Shown one piece after another: positions 18,483 to 27,561 of a stretch of DNA of 64,000 nucleotides; the first letter of the stretch is position 1, and every line of letters begins with the position of its first letter. The DNA is taken from NCBI GenBank assembly GCA_051004015.1, contig JBPCKT010000055.1, positions 1 through 64,000 on the forward strand. The letters run 5' to 3'. The notes beneath the pieces were generated by a model that made no database searches, had not been told where the DNA came from, and worked only from the letters and a program-made list of their open reading frames with translations. This DNA comes from SXOA01 sp051004015. GTDB taxonomy: Bacteria > Planctomycetota > Planctomycetia > Pirellulales > Pirellulaceae. The position numbers and the translations under genes were made by a program.

Positions 18483-19391
18483 CTATTTCTGGAAGATGTT
18501 CGTTAGTGCCGGCTCGAGCTGCGGGTACTCGAACTTGAATCCCGCTTCCTCCGCGGCCTTTGGAATGGCCCGCTGGGAGCCGAGCAGGATAGAGCCAAAT
18601 TCGCCGAACATCAGGCGGAGCATGAATCCGGGGATGGAAGGCATGAAAGTGGGACGGTAAATGGCCCGGCCGAGGGCCTTGGTGAACTCACGATTCGCTA
18701 CTGGATTCGGCGCTGCGCCGTTCAGCGGGCCTTTGACGTTGTCATGCTCGGCCGCGAACAGCACCAGCCGCACCAGGTCCTCGATGTGAATCCACGGCAT
18801 ATACTGCCGCCCGCTGCCGAGCGGAGCGCCGGCACCGAGATAGAACGGCGTGAGCATCTTGGCCAGCGCGCCCCCCTTCTCGCCGAGCACAATACCGATG
18901 CGGATGATCGCCACACGGATGCCGTGGGCAGTGGCCGCTTGAGCTTCCCGCTCCCACCCCTGGCAAAGCTCGGCCAGGTAATTTCCAGCGGGTGAGGAAG
19001 ATTCGTCCAGGATTTCGTCGCCCCGGTCCCCATAATAGCCGACGGCAGAGGCGCTGATGAGCACTTTCGGTTTGATGGGAAGAGCGGCCAGGGTGGCCAC
19101 CAGGTTCCGTGTGCCGGCGATGCGGCTGTCCCTCATGCGGACCTTCTTGGCACTCGTCCACCGGCCAGAGGCGACGGATTCCCCCGCCAGATGAAAGACC
19201 GTGTCAATTCCCGCAAATGCTTCCGGCGGAGCCGGTTCTTTGGTGGGATTCCAAGAGAAAGCCTTGACGCCGAATTGGGCCAGCTCCTTCTCCGCCTTAG
19301 CGCCGTCGCGGCTAAGAACGACCGGATTTTCAAGGTGAGCTAGCAGCCGATGCCCCACAAAGCCGGTCGCTCCGGTGACGAGAGCCCGCAT
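18483..19391 (-). CDS. TIGR01777 family NAD-dependent epimerase (YfcH-like)
   Basis: A 302-residue extended short-chain dehydrogenase-like protein. The start MRALVTGATGFVGHRLLAHL has the GxxGxxG nucleotide site, and PKVLISASAVGYYGDRGDE contains the conserved tyrosine region of TIGR01777 proteins. The length matches E. coli YfcH (about 297). The ATG at 19391 is chosen over a long upstream extension because the Rossmann motif begins there and AAAGGA lies about 7 bases upstream. The SRPBCC gene follows after 2 bases. The physiological substrate of this family is not established; a sugar-nucleotide or lipid-linked epimerase role is only an inference. Confidence 0.88.
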   Translation of the reverse strand: MRALVTGATGFVGHRLLAHLENPVVLSRDGAKAEKELAQFGVKAFSWNPTKEPAPPEAFAGIDTVFHLAGESVASGRWTSAKKVRMRDSRIAGTRNLVATLAALPIKPKVLISASAVGYYGDRGDEILDESSSPAGNYLAELCQGWEREAQAATAHGIRVAIIRIGIVLGEKGGALAKMLTPFYLGAGAPLGSGRQYMPWIHIEDLVRLVLFAAEHDNVKGPLNGAAPNPVANREFTKALGRAIYRPTFMPSIPGFMLRLMFGEFGSILLGSQRAIPKAAEEAGFKFEYPQLEPALTNIFQK

Positions 19392-19624
19392 GGTTGGTCC
19401 TTTCGCTGTGCCGATTTCAGGGTGTAACCGCAACGGTATCCGCGAATTCACCGGAGAAGAATGGGCCGCGGCAAGAATCTTCAGTTGGTCTGGACGCGGC
19501 GGCCGATTTTTGGGACTTAACGGGGTCGGGAAGGGTTTTCGCGGTGTAAATAACATGATTGCCGAAGGACGTTGACCGCGAAGACTCTTCCCGACCCCTT
19601 CCTCCAGTTCCAGGAGTATCTGCT

Positions 19625-20098
19625 GTGAAACTGCCGCGGCTGCTCTCGCTGAGTTTGATTTTTCTGCTGGTCTTCGCCGCCTCCGCCCAGGCGGAGTGGT
19701 GGAAGCCGAGCATGCCCAACCTCAACCCGTTCAAACGGCGGGATTCCCACCCCGCTAACATCGGCAACAACGAAGACAGTTGGCAATGGCCGGGAATGTC
19801 CCGCAAGCCCGCCGCGGAGCCACAAGAGGCCAAGCCCTCCGTGTGGCAGCGGGTGAGCAGCGGCACCAAGAGCACCTGGATCAAAACCAAATCCACTCTC
19901 ACTCCCTGGCGGGCCAAGCCCCAGCCCGAGGAAGAACTGGTAGTTACCGGCGCCAATTCCAGCTTTTCGCGGATGGCCAACGGAGACAACAAGCAACCCG
20001 TGAAGAAGGCCTTCTGGGCCTGGGGGAATGAGGAAGACGAGCGGCCGCAGAAAGCCAGCAGCGTCTCCGACTTCATCGGCGGCAGGCGGCCCGAATAG
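19625..20098 (+). CDS. Small secreted protein of unknown function
   Basis: A 157-residue protein starting at GTG 19625, where an AGGAG sequence lies 8 bases upstream. The frame is open further back, but that part has no ribosome site and no coding look. A signal peptide is clear (KLPRLLSLSLIFLLVFAASA, cut before EWW). The mature part is basic and rich in Trp, Pro, Lys and Ser, with WWKPSMPNLNPFKRR and ENELV-type acidic patches, and no recognised domain. Proteins with a similar WWxPxxxNxxPF start are known as uncharacterised planctomycete proteins. It converges on the CehA-like gene, and their stops share a palindromic repeat. Confidence 0.72.
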   Translation: MKLPRLLSLSLIFLLVFAASAQAEWWKPSMPNLNPFKRRDSHPANIGNNEDSWQWPGMSRKPAAEPQEAKPSVWQRVSSGTKSTWIKTKSTLTPWRAKPQPEEELVVTGANSSFSRMANGDNKQPVKKAFWAWGNEEDERPQKASSVSDFIGGRRPE

Positions 20099-20151
20099 TA
20101 GTCCGCTCACACCGTGAGCAGACATTTCGGCACACGGAGTGTGCCGACTAC
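20098..20151. repeat. Double-hairpin palindrome at the stops of two converging genes
   Basis: Outer arms GTAGTC (20098-20103) and GACTAC (20146-20151) enclose two hairpins: GCTCAC/GTGAGC with loop ACC, and GGCACAC/GTGTGCC with loop GGA. It overlaps the minus-strand stop codon. It may act as a two-way terminator. It shares its layout with the elements at 24549 and 50168. Confidence 0.75.
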
Positions 20152-22679
20152 TTTAGCGGCAGCGGAATATCCAGCAGGTCGCCGTTCGCCTTGAACCCGC
20201 CGCCATCGACGTCAACGAAGATGGGATTGGAAACGGCTGTCGGGGGCAGGTTGCCCCATTCTGTCCCCATCACGCGGCCGACGCGGCCCTCTTCCTGAAT
20301 GGTGGCGACGATGACGTGCGTGTCGCTCTTCAACTCCAGCGGCAGCGAGGCCTCGAACTTCACGACATCGTTTTTGAACCGGTCGGGTGTGGTCCGCCTG
20401 GTGAAGTTCAGCTTGGGTTCGGGCCGGCCGTTCAGGAAAACCTGCACGCGGTTGATGTCCAGCCAGTTGGGACACTGCACGCGGACACGCAGGTCCGCCT
20501 TGCCGCCCATCACCGAAATGTCATCGCCGGGAATGGCCTTCTTTCCACGATCAGCATTGGCGGCGGTTAAGCTCACCTCCATGAACGGTCCGGTGCTGAC
20601 GACGACGTGCCCCTTCTCCGAGTTATGCACCATCTCCATCGTGTCGATCTTAGCTGGGTCATCGCTCGTGCTCAGGATGTAGTTGCGAAAGCCGCCGCTG
20701 CCGTGATGGTTGTAATGGGCATCGGTATTGATGACGCCACTCATGCGGTATCCCAGGTTGAGCATCTGCATCCAGTTCAGGATGGTGTTGCGAATGGGGT
20801 CGCCGGCGGAGTCCTTTTCAATCCTGAATATCGTGTGCGGCGGATGGACTTCCACCACGTCCACAAAGCCGAACATCTTTTCAAAGCCGCCGTCGGGTTT
20901 GCCGTCCAGATCCTTGTCCCCCAGAATTTGCCGCAGGTTGGGATGGTTCATCTGGATGAGTTTGTCGGACTTGTTGTCCCACAGCGCCAGCCGTTCGATC
21001 TGCACTTCAGGGTTCTGATCGGTGACGGGTCCGCCTCCGTCCTGCATCCGCGCTCGCATCACTAGGGGAAAGGCGTTTTGATGATTCACCGGCAGCGGAC
21101 CGCCGGTCAATTCCATGCCGGTGCAGGTGGCCATCAGATGCTCGGCTTTAAGGGCCTTCAGGTGGGGGACGTAGGTATCGATGCGGTTGTGCTCGGTGCA
21201 AGGACCAAACTCGATGTGCTCGCAGATCAGGTTTTGCACCCGGCCGAACTGGCTGCTGGTGTTGTCTCCCGACGGGCTGCTGTGGCTGTGGAAATCGCTG
21301 CTCACCCAGCCGGCCGTGTTGACGGATCGCTTGAGCTTGGCGGTGAGCGCAGCGTGCTTCCCCTGCTCCACCGTGATTTGCTGGACAACAATGTCGTACT
21401 CCGGTCCATAGCTGACGACGACCTCGTACTTGCCCGGCAGGATCTCTTGCGTGAAGCTGCCGCTGACAGCGTAGACCAGGTTCTTCACGGAGGTATCGCC
21501 GCTCTCCGGTCCAAAGTTCGGGTCGGGCGTCCCCTGCTCCCCGTGGAAGGCGACCTTACAGGGAATGGGCTTGCCGGCGTCATCAGTGACGGTCCCTTTC
21601 ACATAGCCGGAGGCTTCCATGGCGACCATCACTTCCGCGTCACTGTCCGCTGGGAAATTCATCGTTTTGACGGGTCGTCCCAGGCCTTGTACTGTTACGG
21701 ACGTGGCCGCGCTAGGCGCAATGAAGCTCAGCTTGCCGGCCGCGTCGGTGCGGCCAGTTCCCAGCGACTTGCCGTCCGCGGTATTAACCGTCACCTTGGC
21801 CTGAGCAACCGGGCCCGCAGGATCGCTGACCAGCAATGATACTGCCCGAACTGTGCCGCGGAGATGCGCCGCGCGGCCTCGCACTTCCAGCTCGCTCTGT
21901 CCCGGAAAAAGATGGCGGACCACGGTGGCTTGTTTCCCGGGCTCAATAGTTACCTTGTTCATTCCCTCCTGCTGGAGTTGAACCAGGTTTCCCTTGCCTC
22001 CCGGCTGCACCGGCTCCCGATCGTCGAACACAATGCCATACGATTGGCGAAACCATTCGTCATCAGCCTGAAAGAGCTTGAGAGTGGGATTAGCGGCGAG
22101 GGAAAACGTCCGGTCCGCGCGGATGGCATCGATGAGCTCTTCGCTGAGCGGTTTGTCGGTTGCGTTTGCCAGGGTCGTTGTACAAGTAATGAAGTGACTG
22201 TCGTCGGAAAGCGAATACGCGATGGTTGCGTTGACTCTTCCTGCCACGGCCTCCGCCTCGCAGGACCACGTGACCGATCTTCCCCGAACAACCATGTTCT
22301 CCGGCACAGCCACTTCCTTGCCCGCCGAAGTGATCTTCACCTTCTTCGGCGAATGGAACTGATACTTCCCTCCCCCGGCGTAATACGCGCTAAGCTGATC
22401 GTTCTGGACATGCCGCTGCGTCAGGTCGATAATCATTCCCCCCACGCCGCGGACCGTCATGTTCGCGTTCCGCGTCGGCAGCGGCTGGGCGATGACGACG
22501 ACGATTTTGTCATTCCGCAGGACGAAATCGCCGTAGATGCAGTCCACCTCCTTTCCCTTGGGAGCAAACTCCTCCCAGCTCTTTTCCGTCAGCACGGTAA
22601 TATCGGCCGCATAACCTGAATGAACGACGGCCAAGAGCGTGGTCAATACGAGAACGGCGGTGAGCAAGGGTTGGCGCAT
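20148..22679 (-). CDS. CehA/McbA family metallohydrolase (PHP-type) with carboxypeptidase-regulatory-like domains
   Basis: An 843-residue exported protein. The signal peptide begins MRQPLLTAVLVLTTLLAVVH at ATG 22679; the frame runs further upstream but lacks a signal there. The middle has Ig-like carboxypeptidase-regulatory repeats (about residues 275-440), including VKGTVTDDAGKPIPCKVAF. The C-terminal half has PHP-family metal-binding motifs: DFHSHSSPSGDN, with the HxH pair, and PCTEHNRID, followed by NTDAHYNHH. This family includes CehA, a carbaryl esterase/hydrolase, and McbA; the natural substrate here is unknown. It probably acts in the periplasm. A divergent promoter region of 117 bp separates it from the gene at 22797. 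Confidence 0.82.
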   Translation of the reverse strand: MRQPLLTAVLVLTTLLAVVHSGYAADITVLTEKSWEEFAPKGKEVDCIYGDFVLRNDKIVVVIAQPLPTRNANMTVRGVGGMIIDLTQRHVQNDQLSAYYAGGGKYQFHSPKKVKITSAGKEVAVPENMVVRGRSVTWSCEAEAVAGRVNATIAYSLSDDSHFITCTTTLANATDKPLSEELIDAIRADRTFSLAANPTLKLFQADDEWFRQSYGIVFDDREPVQPGGKGNLVQLQQEGMNKVTIEPGKQATVVRHLFPGQSELEVRGRAAHLRGTVRAVSLLVSDPAGPVAQAKVTVNTADGKSLGTGRTDAAGKLSFIAPSAATSVTVQGLGRPVKTMNFPADSDAEVMVAMEASGYVKGTVTDDAGKPIPCKVAFHGEQGTPDPNFGPESGDTSVKNLVYAVSGSFTQEILPGKYEVVVSYGPEYDIVVQQITVEQGKHAALTAKLKRSVNTAGWVSSDFHSHSSPSGDNTSSQFGRVQNLICEHIEFGPCTEHNRIDTYVPHLKALKAEHLMATCTGMELTGGPLPVNHQNAFPLVMRARMQDGGGPVTDQNPEVQIERLALWDNKSDKLIQMNHPNLRQILGDKDLDGKPDGGFEKMFGFVDVVEVHPPHTIFRIEKDSAGDPIRNTILNWMQMLNLGYRMSGVINTDAHYNHHGSGGFRNYILSTSDDPAKIDTMEMVHNSEKGHVVVSTGPFMEVSLTAANADRGKKAIPGDDISVMGGKADLRVRVQCPNWLDINRVQVFLNGRPEPKLNFTRRTTPDRFKNDVVKFEASLPLELKSDTHVIVATIQEEGRVGRVMGTEWGNLPPTAVSNPIFVDVDGGGFKANGDLLDIPLPLK

Positions 22680-22796
22680 GGTGGTGGGAGAGACGAGGGG
22701 GAATCTGCTACGTGAGGTGGCGACTGCATCAATATCCGTTGATCGAGCGACGGATGCAATCTGGCAGGCATGCATTCGCTAGACTAAGGAACTGCC

Positions 22797-23279
22797 ATGT
22801 CTCGCCAGGAATCAGACCGCGAAGATCTGTTGCGGGAAGCGACGGCGCTTGTCGAGCGCGTCGAGCTGCGCCTGCCGGAACAGCCGGAATCAATCGTAGC
22901 CGGCTTTCGGCGGGATGGCTCGGCGAGCTTCTTTTTTGGACAGAGCCCCGTCTATCAATTCAACAGCCGCCGCGAGCTGCGGCGGGCATTTGTCGATGGC
23001 CTGCTCTATAAGGCCGACAACGGCCAACTCGTCGAAATGCGGCGGGAGCGAACTGCCGTTGCCGTGGAGCTTCGCTCGCGTCCGCTGCGAGATGATGAAT
23101 CTGCGAAATTCCTGGTCGATGCGGAAAACTGGCTCAGCAACTTGCGGGATGCTCTGGCCGCGGGCACCGTGGACGTCATCGGACAAGTGCCAATCGAGCA
23201 GGACGTTGCCGCGCGAGTTACGGCGTGGCTCGAAGAATTGCCGGCCAAGATCGTTCTGGCGAACACGTCACGGCTTTAA
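22797..23279 (+). CDS. Conserved hypothetical protein
   Basis: A 160-residue soluble protein without signal peptide or membrane segments. The N-terminus is acidic and helical (SRQESDREDLLREATALVER); the middle has SASFFFGQSPVYQFNSRRELR. The end, ARVTAWLEELPAKIVLANTS, may be another helix. Coding quality looks real, with a start at ATG 22797. I do not recognise the family. It converges on a sulfatase gene and overlaps its end by 12 bp (23268-23279), and it diverges from a CehA-like metallohydrolase gene. Confidence 0.7.
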   Translation: MSRQESDREDLLREATALVERVELRLPEQPESIVAGFRRDGSASFFFGQSPVYQFNSRRELRRAFVDGLLYKADNGQLVEMRRERTAVAVELRSRPLRDDESAKFLVDAENWLSNLRDALAAGTVDVIGQVPIEQDVAARVTAWLEELPAKIVLANTSRL

Positions 23280-24530
23280 CGAACCGGCGGAGCTTTTGCC
23301 CCACCAGTCTGCGATTCTCTTCGTCAGCACTTTCACCTGCTCCGGCTGCTCGCTAGCCAGATTGTTCTTCTCGGCGGGATCGTTTCCCAAGTCATAAAGC
23401 TCGGCGTTCTTTCCATCCTTGGGCAGGATGAGCTTCCACTTCCCCGTGACGCACCAGCGGTAAAGCAAGCCGGGCTCGGCATGATCGATGTCAACGACGT
23501 CATGCTCGTAGATCTCGCCAAGGGCGGCGTCCCGTGCCTTAACGGTGCCGCTGGCGACTTCCAGCAGATTGACACCAGGCATTTCCTTGGGCGCCTCAAT
23601 CCCACATGCGGCCAGGATCGTCGGCGCAAGGTCGATGCTACTGACGAGAGACGTGTCGTGCTTCGGTTTGAGTTGTGTGGGCCAGCGGAGAATAATCGGC
23701 GTGCGGATGCCTCCTTCATAGGGCGTCCGCTTGCTGCGCGGGGCAAACTTGGCCGCCGCGGGGTCTTGAATCCAGCCGTTATCGGCCAGATAAACAACCA
23801 GCGTGTTCTCCGCCAATCCCTTCTTCTCCAGATGATCCAGCAGCTCGCCGCACTGCTCATCCCACCATTCGCACATCGCCCAGTTACGGGCCACATGCAG
23901 TGAAGCGCTCCTATTCCGGTACTTCGCCAGTAGCCGCTCCGGGGGATTGTGCGGCTGATGGGGGAGCATGGGAGCGTACCAAATGAAAAAGGGCTTCTCT
24001 CCGCGAGATTCCAGGAAGTCATAGATCGGCTGGTTTCCCTGCCTGCCGATTTTGAGCCCCTCGTCTCCATGCCGGCCGCCGCGGGCGACATCCCCGTGCG
24101 TCATTCCTGCCGTGAAGCCCCCTTCCTTGAAATTCCCTTCCCACCATTTGCCGCTCTGAAAGCAGGCATACCCATGCTCCGCCAGAATCCGCGGCATCAT
24201 CGGCACGCGACGAACATGCTTGAGCATCTCGGCCCGGTCGGTCCCCTTCGGGGGATCGTTTCCCGTGATGAGATGCTGGTGCGGATATTGCCCGCTCAGA
24301 ATCGACATCAGGCTGGAGCGACAGAGGCTCGTTGGCACATACCCGCGCGTGAACGCCACTCCTTCCTTCGCCAGCTTGTCGATGTTCGGCGTGCGGACGT
24401 GCTCATGCCCCATGAACGAGTAATCGCCGTAAGCCTGGTCGTCGCTGAGCAAAATGACTACGTTCGCCGGCGCTGCGAAGACGCGAGCGCAGAACAAGAA
24501 CAAGAGAAAAATGACGGCGATGCGGTTCAT
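23268..24530 (-). CDS. Sulfatase family protein with atypical active-site motif
   Basis: A 420-residue secreted sulfatase-fold protein. The signal peptide is MNRIAVIFLLFLFCARVFA at ATG 24530 (ATG 24539 is also possible). The metal-binding start VVILLSDDQAYGDYSFMG and the SGQYPHQH stretch are typical of planctomycete sulfatases. The formylglycine site, normally C-x-P-S-R, reads CRSSL (in TSLCRSSLMSILSG). The cysteine is present but the proline and arginine are not. Whether the enzyme is matured by formylglycine-generating enzyme is therefore uncertain. Later motifs include DNGWIQDP and a C-terminal ELYDLGNDPAEKNNLA. It is more likely to act on a sulfated polysaccharide than on small esters, but this is an inference. 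Confidence 0.88.
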   Translation of the reverse strand: MNRIAVIFLLFLFCARVFAAPANVVILLSDDQAYGDYSFMGHEHVRTPNIDKLAKEGVAFTRGYVPTSLCRSSLMSILSGQYPHQHLITGNDPPKGTDRAEMLKHVRRVPMMPRILAEHGYACFQSGKWWEGNFKEGGFTAGMTHGDVARGGRHGDEGLKIGRQGNQPIYDFLESRGEKPFFIWYAPMLPHQPHNPPERLLAKYRNRSASLHVARNWAMCEWWDEQCGELLDHLEKKGLAENTLVVYLADNGWIQDPAAAKFAPRSKRTPYEGGIRTPIILRWPTQLKPKHDTSLVSSIDLAPTILAACGIEAPKEMPGVNLLEVASGTVKARDAALGEIYEHDVVDIDHAEPGLLYRWCVTGKWKLILPKDGKNAELYDLGNDPAEKNNLASEQPEQVKVLTKRIADWWGKSSAGSLKP

Positions 24531-24548
24531 GATGGGCATCCCTTGTTG

Positions 24549-24587
24549 GTAGTCCGCACACTCCGTGTGCAGGTTACCGAGCGCTAC
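24549..24587. repeat. Palindrome with TCC loop at the stop of the protease gene
   Basis: GCACAC (24556-24561) and GTGTGC (24565-24570) form a hairpin with loop TCC. Short outer arms GTAG (24549-24552) and CTAC (24584-24587) enclose it. The right arm contains the stop codon of the minus-strand serine protease. This is a one-hairpin version of the element at 20098. Confidence 0.65.
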
Positions 24588-25909
24588 TCTTCCTGCACCA
24601 CCGGGTCAGGATGGCCGTTCATTCTCCAGAACATCACGAACAGGGCCAAGATGCCAACGATCGCCAGAACTGCCTTTGTCTGATCCCAGACCGACTCGCC
24701 GCCGATTTTTTTCCAGGCTTCCACCAGCAGTTGCACGGCGGACCCCTCATCGGCGGCGCTGGTTTTCGCCGCATCTGCTCGACGCGACGAAATGGGCGAC
24801 GCATCGGCGGAAAACCTCGACGGCGAGGAATTGCTCCCGTCTGGAGATAACGAACCTCGACCGGATTCAATGCTTGCGATGCTATCTTGATCAGGATGAT
24901 CAGCCGGCAGCGGAACGGCGGTCTCTGCCACCCGCTTTCCCGGAATGGGGACCAGCGCGGAATCCTGTTCCGCGGACTCATGCCCATTCTTCTGTTTCGA
25001 CTGCGCCAGCATTCCATCCGGCGGTTCCGCAAGCTGGCGCGAGGGATGCAGCGCCATGGCCGACAACTGCCGGCTCAGGTCGGGCTCCGTAATTGCGAAG
25101 GCCTGATCGGGCGGAGATGAAGTCGTCGGAATCGAATTGGTCGGAATGTTGTTAGTCGGCAGCGGCGTCGTCTTGGCGAAATTGCCGCCCGGAAGCACGG
25201 AACTTAAAAATCCAATCACGCGGCCACCGTAACTGCCGTGCGTGGTGCCGTTGGTGCCGAACAGCACTCCCGCAATCTCGCCGCGCTCCGTCAAAATGGG
25301 TCCGCCGGAATCGCCGTGGCGAGCTTCCGCATCCACTTCCACCAGCTCCTGGGGAAAGCCCTGTTCCGGTGAGCCATAGCCCAGGCATTTTCCCGCCGCG
25401 GCCCGAAAATCCCCGCTGCCGTACCCCGCAATAAAAAGGCGCTGACCCGGCTGCGGCGGCGCGGCGGTCATCGTCAGCGGCGCGGCATTCGGCTTGCGGA
25501 TCGATAGCGCCGCCAGGTCCCAGTCCTTGTCCACCTTCACCACTTCGGCTTTGGAGCTGAAGCCGTCGGGAAACAGCACGCTGATGGCCCCGCTGGCGTC
25601 CCGCACCACATGCCAGTTCGTCACCACCAGGGCGTAATCGTCCCGCACATCAATCAGCGATCCCGAGCCGTAGGAGACGCCGTCCTTTTCGGGCACGATG
25701 ATCCGGGCGATGGCCGGATGCGGTGTTGTGGAAACCGTTTCGCCGCGAGTCTTCTTCTGGCCGGCCAGCGAAAATCGCTGCGAAAGGGGCTGGGCGGAAA
25801 CCGAGCCTGCACCAAAGAAGAGTAGCGCGAGAACGAGCGCGCAACAAAGCGCGCAGGGCCAGCGCGACCCGCACAGGACTGTGCGCGCGAAGGATCTGCG
25901 ATCTTGCAT
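24584..25909 (-). CDS. Secreted, C-terminally membrane-anchored trypsin-like serine protease
   Basis: A 441-residue protein starting at ATG 25909, where a signal-anchor sequence follows (CALCCALVLALLFFGAGS). The trypsin-like catalytic triad is His100 (TNWHVV), Asp131 (DKDWDLAAL) and Ser201 (HGDSGGP). After the protease domain comes a long, disordered, Ser/Pro-rich linker (about residues 240-400). A membrane helix (AVLAILGILALFVMFW) lies near the C-terminus, so the protease is probably envelope-tethered. No PDZ domain is seen, which separates it from typical DegP/HtrA. The frame is open far upstream, but that part is antisense to the MFS gene and is not believed. It diverges from the MFS gene at 26108. 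Confidence 0.82.
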   Translation of the reverse strand: MQDRRSFARTVLCGSRWPCALCCALVLALLFFGAGSVSAQPLSQRFSLAGQKKTRGETVSTTPHPAIARIIVPEKDGVSYGSGSLIDVRDDYALVVTNWHVVRDASGAISVLFPDGFSSKAEVVKVDKDWDLAALSIRKPNAAPLTMTAAPPQPGQRLFIAGYGSGDFRAAAGKCLGYGSPEQGFPQELVEVDAEARHGDSGGPILTERGEIAGVLFGTNGTTHGSYGGRVIGFLSSVLPGGNFAKTTPLPTNNIPTNSIPTTSSPPDQAFAITEPDLSRQLSAMALHPSRQLAEPPDGMLAQSKQKNGHESAEQDSALVPIPGKRVAETAVPLPADHPDQDSIASIESGRGSLSPDGSNSSPSRFSADASPISSRRADAAKTSAADEGSAVQLLVEAWKKIGGESVWDQTKAVLAIVGILALFVMFWRMNGHPDPVVQEE

Positions 25910-26107
25910 CCCTGCAATCGGCAAGGTCGCCCTGAACAAGTTACACCTCGAAGCGGACCACGCGAGGCGGCGCGGCCCTATCAGCGTTGATGCACTCCTC
26001 ATCGGCACAGCCCGCGCGACCGGGCCACGGTTTGGCCGCGCGGCCAAATAATCCGCTCTCCGGGAACAGTCACGCGCCGCAGCAGGATATACTACCGGCC
26101 ACACAAC

Positions 26108-27556
26108 ATGTCTTCTCCGCTTAATCCCTACCAGTCGCCCCTCACGCCGCCGCCCGAAGAGCAATTCTTGGCACAGGGGAAGTTCGGCCCCGCGACCTCC
26201 GTCCGCTACCGGATCATCGGCCTGACCGTGGCGATGTCGATCCTGCTCTACCTCGACCGCTTTTGCATCGGTCCGGTCACCAGCAACATCATCACCGACC
26301 TGAATCTCGACATCGCACAATTCGGGTGGGGTGTCGGACTGTTTTTCGGGGCGTACGCCCTGTTCCAGGTTCCCGCCGGCTGGCTGTGCGATGTCTTTGG
26401 CAGCCGCAAGGCACTCTTGATTTTTGTCCTGGCCTGGTCGGCCGTGACGATATGCCTGGGGCTGGCGAACAGCCTCTGGATGTTTCTGCTCCTCAGGATG
26501 TTGCTCGGCGTGGCGCAAGCCGGGGCCTATCCCTCGGCAGCCGGCTTTATCAAGAAATGGATTCCCGTGCAGGGACGGGCGCGGGCCAACAGCATGGTCA
26601 CCATGGGAGGCCGCACGGGAGGGGTGATCGCCTTTTTCTTCACCCCCATGCTGATGCTGCTGATGGCGCGCCTGTTTCACATCGAGGTCAGTCCCTGGCG
26701 GGCAGTCTTCATTCTGTACGGGCTGCTGGGATTCATTTGGGCCGTATTCTTCTGGTTCCAGTTCCGCGAGACACCGCGGCAGCACCCCGCCTGCAACGCG
26801 GCCGAGGTCGAGCTCGTCGAGCAGGGAATCGTCAGCGTCGCCACCGCTCCTCCGGCTCTTCCCGTGTTGGCCTTGCTGACCCATCGCAACGTCTGGCTGC
26901 TTTCGATCGCCGGCTTCTTCGTCAACGTCGGCTGGATATTCCTCGTTTCCTTTCTGACCCCATATCTCGAGAAAACCTACGGCGCGGACATCGCCCGCAT
27001 GATGGAAGCTGGGGAAGACCCCGTGGCGATCAAACAAGCCGTGGAATCGCTCAAGGGTCCGCTGACGGCGATCACCGGCATGTTCGGCATGCTCGGCAGC
27101 ATCACGGGGGGCGTCCTGGCGGACTTCCTGAGGCGGAAATTCGGACCCATCTGGGGCCGCCGCATTCCGGGCATCGTTTCCTGCACCATCGCCGCGACCA
27201 TCTACATCATCTCCCTCTTTGTTCACAACGTCTGGATCTTTCTGTTTCTGATGTCGTTCATCTATTTCCTCGTCGACCTCGGCCTCGGTGCCCTCTGGGC
27301 TACCTATCAGGACTTCGGCGGCAAATACGTCTCCTCCGTGCTCGGCTTCGCCAACATGTGCGGCAACCTGGGTGCCGCACTGTTCCCTATCATCATTGGT
27401 TACCTTGCGAAATACGACCTCTGGCCGGTCGTTTTCATGCTCTCCAGCGGCAGCTTCGTGATCGTGGCCAGCGTCTGGTTCTTCGTGGACCCGACGAATC
27501 AGCTCGTCAAGGAACCAAAGCCACAAGGCTGGCCGCCGCTTCCCAAGGCCAATTAG
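26108..27556 (+). CDS. Major facilitator superfamily transporter (ACS-like)
   Basis: A 482-residue membrane protein with about 12 hydrophobic segments. The motif GWLCDVFGSRKAL after helix 2 is MFS motif A. Family features such as RMLLGVAQAGAYPS and FIKKWIPVQGRARANS match the anion:cation symporter group of organic-acid and sugar-acid permeases. The N-terminal tail MSSPLNPYQSPLTPP is a common planctomycete signature of short proline-rich leaders. A possible -10 box, TATACT at 26088-26093, lies close to the ATG at 26108. It diverges from the protease gene and converges with a HTH gene 5 bases further on. The substrate is unknown. Confidence 0.85.
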   Translation: MSSPLNPYQSPLTPPPEEQFLAQGKFGPATSVRYRIIGLTVAMSILLYLDRFCIGPVTSNIITDLNLDIAQFGWGVGLFFGAYALFQVPAGWLCDVFGSRKALLIFVLAWSAVTICLGLANSLWMFLLLRMLLGVAQAGAYPSAAGFIKKWIPVQGRARANSMVTMGGRTGGVIAFFFTPMLMLLMARLFHIEVSPWRAVFILYGLLGFIWAVFFWFQFRETPRQHPACNAAEVELVEQGIVSVATAPPALPVLALLTHRNVWLLSIAGFFVNVGWIFLVSFLTPYLEKTYGADIARMMEAGEDPVAIKQAVESLKGPLTAITGMFGMLGSITGGVLADFLRRKFGPIWGRRIPGIVSCTIAATIYIISLFVHNVWIFLFLMSFIYFLVDLGLGALWATYQDFGGKYVSSVLGFANMCGNLGAALFPIIIGYLAKYDLWPVVFMLSSGSFVIVASVWFFVDPTNQLVKEPKPQGWPPLPKAN

Positions 27557-27561
27557 CCCGC

